DNA of 64,000 nt from Pyxidicoccus caerfyrddinensis (GTDB lineage Bacteria > Myxococcota > Myxococcia > Myxococcales > Myxococcaceae). Made by a program: the position numbers and the translations under genes. Location of the stretch: positions 496,001 to 560,000 of the forward strand of contig NZ_JAAIYA010000006.1 in the NCBI RefSeq assembly GCF_010894405.1, given 5' to 3'. How positions within the stretch are numbered: position 1 is the first letter of the stretch; every line of letters starts with the position of its first letter. Below, one piece after another: positions 51,579-59,355 of this stretch. The notes beneath the pieces are model-generated. The model was not told the origin of the DNA. It made no database searches and worked only from the letters and a program-made list of their open reading frames with translations.

Positions 51579-53299
51579 GCTTCGGCTTCCCGTGGGGATT
51601 GCTGGCCCTGGGCGCGCTGGCCCCGCTCGTCGCCGCGTACTTCCTGCGTCGTCGGCAGAAGCCCGTGGTGGTGAGCGCGCTGTTCCTGTGGCGCACGCCG
51701 CGTCCCCGCGCCGAGGCGGGCCCTCGCTTCGAGCGCTTCACGCGCGAGGCCTCGCTGCTGCTGGAGGCCCTGGCCGTGGTGGCCGTGGCGCTGTTCCTCG
51801 CGGACGTGCGGCTCGGTGAGACGGCGCGGACGCGGCACCTGGTGCTGGTCGTGGACGGCAGCCTGTCCATGTCCGCACGCGGCCCGGACGGCGTGACGGT
51901 GCTGGAGAAGGCGCGCCAGGAGGCCGCCAGGCGTGTGGAGGAGGTGGATGCCACCCTGGTGACGGTGCTGGCCAGTGGCCTCGCGCCGCGCGTGTTGGCG
52001 GGTCCGGAGGCGGAGCCTTCCCGTGCGCTCGCGGCGCTGGAGTCCTTCCACGCCCAGGGCTCGGACCATGACCCCATGCCCACGTTGATCTGGGCGCAGG
52101 AGCTGGCCGGTGCCGCCAGACGCGTGGTCTTCCTCACCGACGTGGCTCCGGAGAACGCGGCCCTCGTGCCGGAGTCGGTGCGGTGGATGGCGCTCGGGAC
52201 GGGGCGCGACAACGTGGCGCTCGTCTCCGCGCAGCGGCGCGACGAGGGCAACACGGCCACGGTGACGCTGCGGGTGGCGCGCTTCGGCGCGGGGCCCCAA
52301 GAGGTGGAGGCACGGGTGCGCGCGCAGCCCGGCCCCGGCGCGAAGCAGGGCACCGAGCGCGTGGAGCGCGTGCGCCTCCCCGACGAGGGCACCGCCACCG
52401 TGCGCCTCACCTTCCAGGGGGCGGGGGAGGTGGAGGTCTCCCTGCCCGACGATGCGCTGCCCGAGGATGGACGCGTCCGCCTGCCGCCCGCGCCGTTGCG
52501 TCCCGTCGCGGTGGGAATCGCGGAGGGACTCGCGGCGCCCGAGCGTCAGGCCGTGGAGCGCTTCCTCGCGGTGGCGCCCGAGGTGGAGAAGGGCGCTTCG
52601 ACAGGAGAGACGCTGCTCATCGGTCCCCGGGGGACGGATGCGCGGGTGACGGTAGGCGCGGCGGGGACGCTGCGCACCTTCCTGGGGCCGTTCTTCTCCG
52701 AGAAGGGACACCCGCTGCTGGATGACGTGCAGCTCGCGGGCGTGCGGTGGACCGCGGGGGACAACCCGCCCGGGCGTCCGCTGGTGACGGCGGGTGAGGC
52801 GGTGCTCGTGTCCGAGGAAGAGGGCGGACGAGTGCACCTCAACGTGGACCTGACGCGCTCGAATGTGCAGCGCGTGACGGCGTGGCCGGTGTTGCTGGGC
52901 AACGTGGTGCGCGAGGCGCGGCGCACGCGTGAGGGCTTTCCCCGGCGCCAGCTCACCCTGGGCGAGCCGCTGCCCGTGGTGACGGTGCCCGGCGCGCGCT
53001 ACACGCTGGTGGGCCCGGAGGGTCGCCGCCCCGTGTTTGGCGCGGGGGCGGTGGACCTGCCGCCACCCTCGGGCCCGGGCCGCTACGTGCTGGAGCGCGA
53101 CGGAGACGAGGTGGACACGGCGGAGGTGCTCGCCCTGGACGCCCGCGAGTCGGACCTGCGCGGGCGTGGCGCCGTGGACGTCGCGGCGCGCGAGGCCGGT
53201 GACGACGAGGAGCACGGCGCGCCGGGACGGGCGCGCTGGCCCCTGGTGCTGTTGCTGGCTGCGCTGGTGGCGGACTTCTACGTCACCCGGCGCGTGTGA
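51575..53299 (+). CDS. BatA-like membrane protein with VWA domain
   Basis: 574 residues. Starts with the BatA N-terminal double-helix motif (SFGFPWGLLALGALAPLVAAYFLRRRQ), then a VWA domain with MIDAS DGSLS near 93 and TDVAPEN, followed by a long beta-rich periplasmic part with a final membrane helix (PLVLLLAALVADFYV). The protein is thus anchored at both ends with a periplasmic domain. MIDAS proteins bind metal and ligands, and MoxR remodels them. It lies 16 bases upstream of the PH-like gene. Confidence 0.87.
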   Translation: MSFGFPWGLLALGALAPLVAAYFLRRRQKPVVVSALFLWRTPRPRAEAGPRFERFTREASLLLEALAVVAVALFLADVRLGETARTRHLVLVVDGSLSMSARGPDGVTVLEKARQEAARRVEEVDATLVTVLASGLAPRVLAGPEAEPSRALAALESFHAQGSDHDPMPTLIWAQELAGAARRVVFLTDVAPENAALVPESVRWMALGTGRDNVALVSAQRRDEGNTATVTLRVARFGAGPQEVEARVRAQPGPGAKQGTERVERVRLPDEGTATVRLTFQGAGEVEVSLPDDALPEDGRVRLPPAPLRPVAVGIAEGLAAPERQAVERFLAVAPEVEKGASTGETLLIGPRGTDARVTVGAAGTLRTFLGPFFSEKGHPLLDDVQLAGVRWTAGDNPPGRPLVTAGEAVLVSEEEGGRVHLNVDLTRSNVQRVTAWPVLLGNVVREARRTREGFPRRQLTLGEPLPVVTVPGARYTLVGPEGRRPVFGAGAVDLPPPSGPGRYVLERDGDEVDTAEVLALDARESDLRGRGAVDVAAREAGDDEEHGAPGRARWPLVLLLAALVADFYVTRRV

Positions 53300-53315
53300 G
53301 TTGAGTGCCCAGGCC

Positions 53316-54656
53316 ATGCAAGGGAACGAACAAGGGGCCGCGTCCGAGCTGAGTGATTTGAGCCGGCAGCTCGAAGGGGGCCTCGAAATCATAGAGGCGG
53401 CCTTCGAGTGCTACCGGCTGCTGTCCGCCGCGCTCCGCAAGCGCCGCTGGAAGTCCCTGCTGCGCCTCCAGCCCGCCCTGTTGGAGGCCACCATCACCCG
53501 GGAGCCGGAGGTGCTCGAAGCGCTGGAGGCGCTGGAGCGGCGTGCGGAGCGCGAGCCCGACGGAGCGGGCATGGCCAGCGCGCTCCTGCGAGAGCTGGAT
53601 GAAGCCCGCGTGGCCCTGGCGAGAGACCTCGACCGAAGACTTCCGGCGGACCCGGGCGCGCTCTTCGTGAGCCGGCTGGAATCATTGAAGGCCGTGGTCC
53701 TCCGTCCGCTGCCGCTTCCCCCCGGGGCGGGTGAGCAGCGATTGCTGGAGGGCACCGCGGTGCTCCCGCCGCTCCGGATGTCCCTGCTCCTCATCGCGCT
53801 GTGCGCGGGGGCGGCGCACTTCGTCGGTCCCCTCTGGGCCACGCTGCTACTGGCGGCCCTGGGTGCCAGCTTTCCGCTGCGCTCCGGCCGGTACTGGCTC
53901 ACCACCGAGCGACTCCTCTGGCAGTCCCGTGGGGACGAGCCGGTGCAGGTCTCCCTGGAGGCCATTGGCGAGCGGAAGCTCACACCCTCCGGTATCGAGC
54001 GGAACCTCGCCGTCAATCGCCTCACGGGAAGCATCACACTGCACCGGCAGGGGGTCCTGCTGCGCCATGTGCCGCGAGCGGGCCAGCTCGCGGCGCTCCT
54101 GTCCATCCGGCGCCGCAAGGAATTCCAACGCGCTGCCGCCACGAGAGACCCGCACCGCGCGGTGGCGGTCATCCCCGTGTTCCGCACCACGCCGGAGAAA
54201 GCCTTCGGCGTGACGGATGACCGTCGCGCGGGACTGGTCGTCCTGCGGCCCGGCTTCATCGCCTTCTTCCCGTACGTGCCCGCCGCCCCGCTCCTGGATG
54301 CCATCACCGAGCCGGAGGGCTCCCCGTCCCAGCTGCTCGGCGACAGCCGGGATGAAGTGCCCGTGTCCATGGAGCTGCTCGTGGAGCAGCTCCTGCTCCT
54401 CCCGGAGGAGGACATGGACCGGATGCTCCGACGGGCGGCGGGGACCGGGTATCGGGGCGCGCTGCTGTGGAAGCCGTCCGAGGTGCGCTGCACCTTCAAG
54501 CCCATCATGTTCACCCTCAAGCTGGCCCAGGGGGCCATTGCACTCTGGGTCAACCTCTCCTGGACGGAGTGCAGGGCCGCCGAGCGCGTCATCTCCCGCT
54601 GGCCGGGACAGGCCGTGCTCGGGGGCCCCCCGGAAACCCCTCCCACAAGGCGATAG
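53316..54656 (+). CDS. Two-helix membrane protein with PH-like segment
   Basis: 446 residues from ATG 53316 (in-frame TTG 53301 is an alternative). An N-terminal helical region (about 10-135) precedes two close membrane helices (about 155-190). Next comes a segment resembling bacterial PH domains (GRYWLTTERLLWQSRGDEPVQVSLEAI, LHRQGVLLRHVP), then a 180-residue region with no recognised motif. The GC content and Leu/Arg-rich style match its neighbours. It is inserted between the BatA-like and the double-VWA gene, on the same strand and without promoter space, so it probably belongs to the machine. Function unknown. Confidence 0.7.
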   Translation: MQGNEQGAASELSDLSRQLEGGLEIIEAAFECYRLLSAALRKRRWKSLLRLQPALLEATITREPEVLEALEALERRAEREPDGAGMASALLRELDEARVALARDLDRRLPADPGALFVSRLESLKAVVLRPLPLPPGAGEQRLLEGTAVLPPLRMSLLLIALCAGAAHFVGPLWATLLLAALGASFPLRSGRYWLTTERLLWQSRGDEPVQVSLEAIGERKLTPSGIERNLAVNRLTGSITLHRQGVLLRHVPRAGQLAALLSIRRRKEFQRAAATRDPHRAVAVIPVFRTTPEKAFGVTDDRRAGLVVLRPGFIAFFPYVPAAPLLDAITEPEGSPSQLLGDSRDEVPVSMELLVEQLLLLPEEDMDRMLRRAAGTGYRGALLWKPSEVRCTFKPIMFTLKLAQGAIALWVNLSWTECRAAERVISRWPGQAVLGGPPETPPTRR

Positions 54657-54668
54657 GCTCTGCCCTCG

Positions 54669-57440
54669 ATGACCTTCTCCCTTCCCCAGGCGTGGGTGTT
54701 GCTGCTGCCGCTGGGCCTCTTCCTCTGGAAGTACGGCCGGCGGCCCGGCCCGCCCATGTGGCTGCGGGCCGCGCTGCTGGTGCTCGCGGTGGGCGCGCTG
54801 TCCGGCCCCGAGCTGCGGCTGGCGGACGCGGGCAGTGACGTCGTCGTGGTGGTGGACCGCTCCGCCTCCATGCCCCGCGACGTGGACCGCACCGCGCAGG
54901 AGCTCATCACCCTGCTGGAGGCGCAGCGCCGTCCCGGAGACCGCGTGGGCGTCATCACCTTCGGGCGCGAGCCTCGCGTGGAGCAGTCGCTGTCCGCCGC
55001 CGGCCGCTTCGGCGGCTTCTCACGGCCGGTGGACGTGGAGGCGTCCGACCTGGCCGCCGCGCTGGATGCGGCGGGCGGCCTCATTCCCGACGAGCGCACC
55101 GGCCGGGTGCTGGTGCTGTCCGACGGGCGGGCCACGGGCGTGGACGCGCGCGGCGCGGCGCGGAGGCTGGCGGCGCGAGGGCTCGCCGTGGACTGGCGCC
55201 AGCTCGCCCGGCCCGAGCCACCGCTGGATGTCGCCGTCGTCTCGCTGGACGTGCCCGGCTCCGTCGCCGTGCGCGAGCCCTTCCAGTTCTCCGCCGTGGT
55301 GCACGCCACGGCGGCCGTCACCGGCACGGTGCGCCTGGAGCGCAATGGCCGCGTGCTGGTGAAGGGCCCCTTCGACTTCACGCCCGGCGCCAACGTGCTG
55401 CCGCTCAGGGATTTGGTGGAGGAGCCGGGGCTCGTGCGCTACCAGCTCACGGTGGAGGCCCCTGGCGACGGCGTCACGGAGAACGACAAGGGGCTCGCGG
55501 TGCTGCGCGTGGAGGGGCCGCCGCGCGTGCTGCTCCTGACGAACCAGCCCCGGGGCACGCTCGCGAAGGCGCTCGCGGAGACGGGCATGCAGGTGGACGT
55601 CCGAGCGCCCTTCCGGCTCACGCTGGATGATTTGGATGGCGTGGGCTCGGTGGTGCTGGAGAACGTCGACGCCAACACGCTGGGCGAGCCGGGGCTCCTC
55701 TCGCTGGCGTCCTACGTGGAGCAGGCCGGTGGCGGGCTCGTGATGACGGGCGGGCGCAGCAGCTTCGGCGAGGGCGGCTATCGGCGCTCTCCGGTGGAGC
55801 CGCTGCTGCCGGTGTCGCTGGAGATGCGCGAGGAGCAGCGCCGCGCGGCCGTGGCGTTGAGCGTGCTGATGGACTGCTCATGCTCCATGGGCGTCACCGT
55901 GCCCGACGGGCGCACGAAGATGGAGCTGGCCGCCGAGGGCGTGGTCGCCGCGCTCACGCTGCTCAATCCGAAGGACGAGGTCTCCGTCCACATGGTGGAC
56001 ACGAAGTCCCACGAAATCTTCCCGCTCAGCTCCGTGGAGGCGGGCCTGCCGCTGAACGAGGTGGCGCGCGGCTTCAGCGGGGGCGGCGGCATCTACGTGG
56101 GCGAGGCGCTGCGCACGGGCCGGAGCGAAATCCTCCGCAGCGACAAGCCCACGCGGCACGTGCTGCTCTTCTCCGATGCGGCGGACTCCGAGGAGCCGGA
56201 CGACTACCAGCGCACGCTGGCCGAGCTGCGCGCGAAGGACGTGACGGTGTCCGTCATCGGCCTGGGCTCGCCGAAGGATTCGGACGCGGACCTGCTGAAG
56301 GAGGTGGCCTCGCGCGGCGGCGGGCGCATCTACTTCGCCGAGGATGCGATGAGCCTGCCGCGCATCTTCAGCCAGGAGACGCTCACGGTGGCGCGCGCCA
56401 CCTTCGTGGACGAGCCCGCCTCGCTGGAGGGCGCCCCGGACCTTCCGCTGCTGGGCCGCCTGTCACCGCAGGGGCTGCCGCAGGTGGGCGGCTACAACCT
56501 CACGTACCTCAAACCGCGCGCCAGCGTGGCGCTGCGCACGCTGGACACCAACAGCGCGCCGGTGCTGGCCATGTGGCCGCGCGGCGCGGGCCGCACGGTG
56601 GCCTTCACCGCGGAGGTGGATGGGCCGTACACGGGCGAGCTGCGCCAGTGGAGCGCGCTGCGCGCGGCGCTGGAGGCCATGGTGCGCTGGACGCTCGTGG
56701 GCGCGACGCCCGTGGGCGAAGCGGTGGTGCGCTCCGAGCGGCGCGGCCACCTGCTGCGCGTGACGCTGGACCTGCCTCCGGGCGAGCCGCTGCCGGGCGC
56801 GCTGCCCACGCTGGTGCTGCTGCCGGGAGACGGACGCACCGCGCAGGTGGAGAAGCCCATGCGCTGGGAGGACGAGGACCGGCTGGTGGCCGAGTACCCG
56901 CTGCAGGGCAGCGGCACGTGGCACCCGGTGGTGCGCCTGGGCTCGCGGGTGCTGCGCGCGCCGCCGGTGACGCTGCCGTACGCGCCGGAGTTCGAGCCCG
57001 GCAGCGCGAAGGAAGGACTGGAGCTGCTGCGCGCGGTGGCGGCCGTGGGGGGCGGCGTGGAGCGCCTCTCCATGACGGGCCTCTTCATGGAGGCGCCCGA
57101 GTCACAGGGCCGACTCGCCCTGGCGCCGTGGCTGGCGGGCCTGGCGCTGGCCGTGCTGCTGGCGGAGGTGGCCGTGCGCCGCTTCCTCTCCGGGCCTCGC
57201 GTGCGCAAGCCGGCCGTGGTGTCGGTGGCGAAGCCAGCGTTCGCTGGCGCGCCGGCCATCAGCTCCGTCCCTGTTGGCGCGGCCCCCGCCGTGGAGCGGA
57301 AGCGCGACTCGGAGGGGCAGGGCGAAGGCGTGCCGGTGGCCACGCCCACGGAGGCCGAGGTCGCGAAGCCGAAGGAGGGCGGGGTGGACTCCGCGCTGGA
57401 GGCGGCTCGCGCCCGCGCCCGGCGACGGCTGGACCGGTAG
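54669..57440 (+). CDS. Large membrane protein with two VWA domains
   Basis: 923 residues. Two N-terminal helices (about 5-20 and 32-48) lead to VWA 1, with MIDAS DRSAS near 62 and LVLSDGRATG. A beta-rich region follows, then a GATase-like segment (GGGLVMTGGRSSFGEGGYRRSPVEPLLPVSL, near 355-390). VWA 2 has MIDAS DCSCS near 401 and LLFSDAADSE, followed by beta domains and a C-terminal membrane helix (APWLAGLALAVLLAEVAV) with a basic cytoplasmic tail. The layout is like BatA/BatB-type glutamine-amidotransferase-like VWA proteins. It closes the cluster, 12 bases after the PH-like gene. Confidence 0.87.
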   Translation: MTFSLPQAWVLLLPLGLFLWKYGRRPGPPMWLRAALLVLAVGALSGPELRLADAGSDVVVVVDRSASMPRDVDRTAQELITLLEAQRRPGDRVGVITFGREPRVEQSLSAAGRFGGFSRPVDVEASDLAAALDAAGGLIPDERTGRVLVLSDGRATGVDARGAARRLAARGLAVDWRQLARPEPPLDVAVVSLDVPGSVAVREPFQFSAVVHATAAVTGTVRLERNGRVLVKGPFDFTPGANVLPLRDLVEEPGLVRYQLTVEAPGDGVTENDKGLAVLRVEGPPRVLLLTNQPRGTLAKALAETGMQVDVRAPFRLTLDDLDGVGSVVLENVDANTLGEPGLLSLASYVEQAGGGLVMTGGRSSFGEGGYRRSPVEPLLPVSLEMREEQRRAAVALSVLMDCSCSMGVTVPDGRTKMELAAEGVVAALTLLNPKDEVSVHMVDTKSHEIFPLSSVEAGLPLNEVARGFSGGGGIYVGEALRTGRSEILRSDKPTRHVLLFSDAADSEEPDDYQRTLAELRAKDVTVSVIGLGSPKDSDADLLKEVASRGGGRIYFAEDAMSLPRIFSQETLTVARATFVDEPASLEGAPDLPLLGRLSPQGLPQVGGYNLTYLKPRASVALRTLDTNSAPVLAMWPRGAGRTVAFTAEVDGPYTGELRQWSALRAALEAMVRWTLVGATPVGEAVVRSERRGHLLRVTLDLPPGEPLPGALPTLVLLPGDGRTAQVEKPMRWEDEDRLVAEYPLQGSGTWHPVVRLGSRVLRAPPVTLPYAPEFEPGSAKEGLELLRAVAAVGGGVERLSMTGLFMEAPESQGRLALAPWLAGLALAVLLAEVAVRRFLSGPRVRKPAVVSVAKPAFAGAPAISSVPVGAAPAVERKRDSEGQGEGVPVATPTEAEVAKPKEGGVDSALEAARARARRRLDR

Positions 57441-57483
57441 CCGCTCGGAGGGCTGCCGTGCGCTCACGGCAACCGCGTGACGA

Positions 57484-57730
57484 CTCCACGGATGGAAGGT
57501 GCGGGCTGGCCGGACTCGGAACGAAGGATCAGCGGTGAGGCACAGCCCGCGATGAAAAAGTGCAGGCCGCCCCGGGTTCGAGATGGGCAGTCAATGGTGT
57601 GGGGCGGCCCGCGGTGAAACGGCGCGGGTCGTCCCGGACTCAGGATGCAAAATCACAGTTGGGGGGCGACCTGCGGTGAGGCACGGATGACCCCATGCTT
57701 GGAGGGGGAACACAGATGCGGGGCATTCCG
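57484..57730. repeat. Four degenerate 62-bp tandem repeats with conserved hairpins
   Basis: Units begin near 57484, 57546, 57608 and 57670, a constant 62-bp period; the two middle units agree at about two thirds of positions and share CCCGCG-TGA at the start and CCCGG in the middle. Each middle unit holds a stem: GGCCGCCCC (57565-57573) with GGGGCGGCC (57601-57609), and GGTCGTCCC (57627-57635) with GGGGCGACC (57663-57671), both with 27-base loops. Between the copies one C-G pair becomes T-A and a second pair becomes T/G, which would be a G-U wobble in RNA. The outer units are more decayed. The region lies in the 456-base gap 57441-57896 after the cluster. Confidence 0.6.
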
Positions 57731-57794
57731 TCCCCGTGGTTCTCACAGGGCGAAGAGGAAGATACACGCGAGGTGTACGGAAGGCAACAGAATT

Positions 57795-57818
57795 GGAATA
57801 TTCCTTCTGTGCGATAAT
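57795..57818 (+). promoter_or_regulatory. Promoter and palindrome upstream of the AlkD-like gene
   Basis: An AT-rich patch in GC-rich sequence with the perfect palindrome GGAATATTCC (57795-57804) and a -10-like GATAAT (57813-57818), 79 bases before ATG 57897. A matching -35 is not evident, so activation may depend on a factor at the palindrome. Confidence 0.4.
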
Positions 57819-57896
57819 TCATGAGCCTCACGGCGCGAGGTGTCACCCGTCACGGGCCCATTCCTCTCCGGGGGGGCCGTGGCAACCTTCACCGCC

Positions 57897-59270
57897 ATGG
57901 ACCTCCAAGAGACGATGCAGGAGTTGGAGTCATTGGGCTCGGAGCAGACCCGGAAGACGTTCCTCCGTCACGGCGCGCCGGAGCCGCTCTTCGGCGTGAA
58001 GTTCGGGGACCTGGAGAAGCTGCGCAAGCGCATCAAGACGAACGCCGGTCTCGCCGAGGCGCTGTGGGACACGGGCAACGCGGATGCGCGGATGCTGGCG
58101 ACGATGGTGGCCGACGCCGCCGCCATGTCGTGGGAGCACCTGAATACCTGGGCGCAGGCGCTCAACTGGCACTCGCTCGTGGATGTCTTCGTCAGCAACG
58201 TGGCGCTGCGCTCACCGCACTTCAAGACGGCGGTGGAGACGTGGACGGCCCAGGCCGGGGAGCTGCAGAGCCGCGCGGGCTGGCAGTTGCTGGCGGCGCT
58301 GGCCACCAAGACGACGAACCTGGTCGACGAGGAGCTCGCTCCCTGGCTGCCGCGCATCGAGCAGGGCATCCACACCGCGCAGAACCGCGTGCGCGAGGCG
58401 ATGAACACCGCGCTGATTGCCATTGGCGGGCGGGGTGGGGCGCTGCGTGAGCCGGCGCTCGAGGTGGCGAAGCGCATCGGCAAGGTGGAGGTCGACCACG
58501 GTGACACCGCCTGCGAGACGCCGGATGCGGCGGAGTACATCGAGCGGATGCGTGCCCGGAAGGAGGGCGGCATGGCGAAGGCCGCCGCCGTGGCGAAGAA
58601 CGCCGTGGACAGCGTGAAGGACATGGCGGCGAAGGCGCAGAGCGTGGCGTCGGGCGCGAGGAATGCCGTGGCCAACGCGAAGAACGTGATGGCCGGCGCG
58701 AGGAGCGCCGTGAGCAACGCGCAGGGCGTGGTGTCGGCGGTGGCGAAGAAGGCGGCCGACGGTGCGCGGAACGTGGTCTCCGGCACGGCGCGGAAGAGGT
58801 CCGCGGACGCGAAGACTGCGGTGGCGAAGAAGGCCCCGGCTCGTGTGAAGCAGAGCGGTGTGGCGAAGGCTTCGGGCGGCGCGAAGAAGAACGGGGCGGC
58901 GAAGGCTCCGGCAGGCGCGAAGACTGCGGTGGCGAAGAAGGCCAGCCCGGCGCCCGCGACTCGCAAGGCGGCGGCGGTGAAGCGCACCTCCACCCCGGCG
59001 GCGAAGAAGGCCACCGCGAAGCGCGGCGCCTCCACGCAGACGAAGAGGGCCACGGTGAAGCGAGCCGCTCCCGCGCCGAAGCTGGCCACCGCGAAGCGCG
59101 GCGCCTCCACGCAGACGAAGAGGGCCACGGTGAAGCGCGCCGCCCCCGCGCCGAAGCGGGCCACGGTGAAGCGGGCCGCTCCCGCGCCGAAGCGGGCCAC
59201 GGCGAAGAAGACGACGACTTCGGCCCGGAGCAAGACCGGCGCGAAGAAGAGCGCGCGCTCACGCTCCTGA
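57897..59270 (+). CDS. AlkD-family DNA glycosylase with histone-H1-like tail
   Basis: 457 residues from ATG 57897. About 1-235 is the HEAT-repeat DNA alkylation repair domain (QTRKTFLRHGAPEPLFGVKFGDLEKLRK; ALNWHSLVDVFVSNVAL, containing the conserved Asp; GQ-rich helices and CETPDAAEYIERM near the end). The remaining 220 residues are Lys/Ala/Pro/Thr-rich with AK, KR, KKA and KRAAPAPK motifs, very like eukaryotic and bacterial histone-H1-type tails. AlkD enzymes remove N3- and N7-alkylated bases. The basic tail would tether the glycosylase to DNA or compact nucleoids. A 75-bp direct repeat in the tail shows recent expansion. Confidence 0.88.
   Translation: MDLQETMQELESLGSEQTRKTFLRHGAPEPLFGVKFGDLEKLRKRIKTNAGLAEALWDTGNADARMLATMVADAAAMSWEHLNTWAQALNWHSLVDVFVSNVALRSPHFKTAVETWTAQAGELQSRAGWQLLAALATKTTNLVDEELAPWLPRIEQGIHTAQNRVREAMNTALIAIGGRGGALREPALEVAKRIGKVEVDHGDTACETPDAAEYIERMRARKEGGMAKAAAVAKNAVDSVKDMAAKAQSVASGARNAVANAKNVMAGARSAVSNAQGVVSAVAKKAADGARNVVSGTARKRSADAKTAVAKKAPARVKQSGVAKASGGAKKNGAAKAPAGAKTAVAKKASPAPATRKAAAVKRTSTPAAKKATAKRGASTQTKRATVKRAAPAPKLATAKRGASTQTKRATVKRAAPAPKRATVKRAAPAPKRATAKKTTTSARSKTGAKKSARSRS
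59009..59158 (+). repeat. 75-bp direct repeat in the histone-like tail
   Basis: Two copies (59009-59083 and 59084-59158) of a 75-bp unit, 25 codons containing TAKRGASTQTKRATVKRAAP, followed by two shorter 30-bp units of the ATVKRAAPAPKR type. Nearly identical copies point to recent duplication and likely length variation between strains. Confidence 0.8.
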
Positions 59271-59315
59271 TTCGCGCGGAGCGGAGCCCCGGCGCTCCGC
59301 CCGCACCGGATGACG

Positions 59316-59336
59316 GCGGCTCCCGCTTGGAGCCGC
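59316..59336. terminator. Terminator hairpin between convergent genes
   Basis: GCGGCTCC (59316-59323) and GGAGCCGC (59329-59336) form a perfect 8-bp stem with a 5-base loop. A second stem, GCGGAGC/GCTCCGC, lies just before it. It separates the AlkD-like gene from the convergent lipoprotein gene. Confidence 0.65.
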
Positions 59337-59355
59337 ACACCGAGGCCTCAGTCCA

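Noticed and set aside
57571..57588. GGGTTCGAGATGG resembling a tRNA T-loop
   Set aside because: No acceptor, anticodon or D arms can be drawn, and it lies inside the 62-bp tandem repeat.
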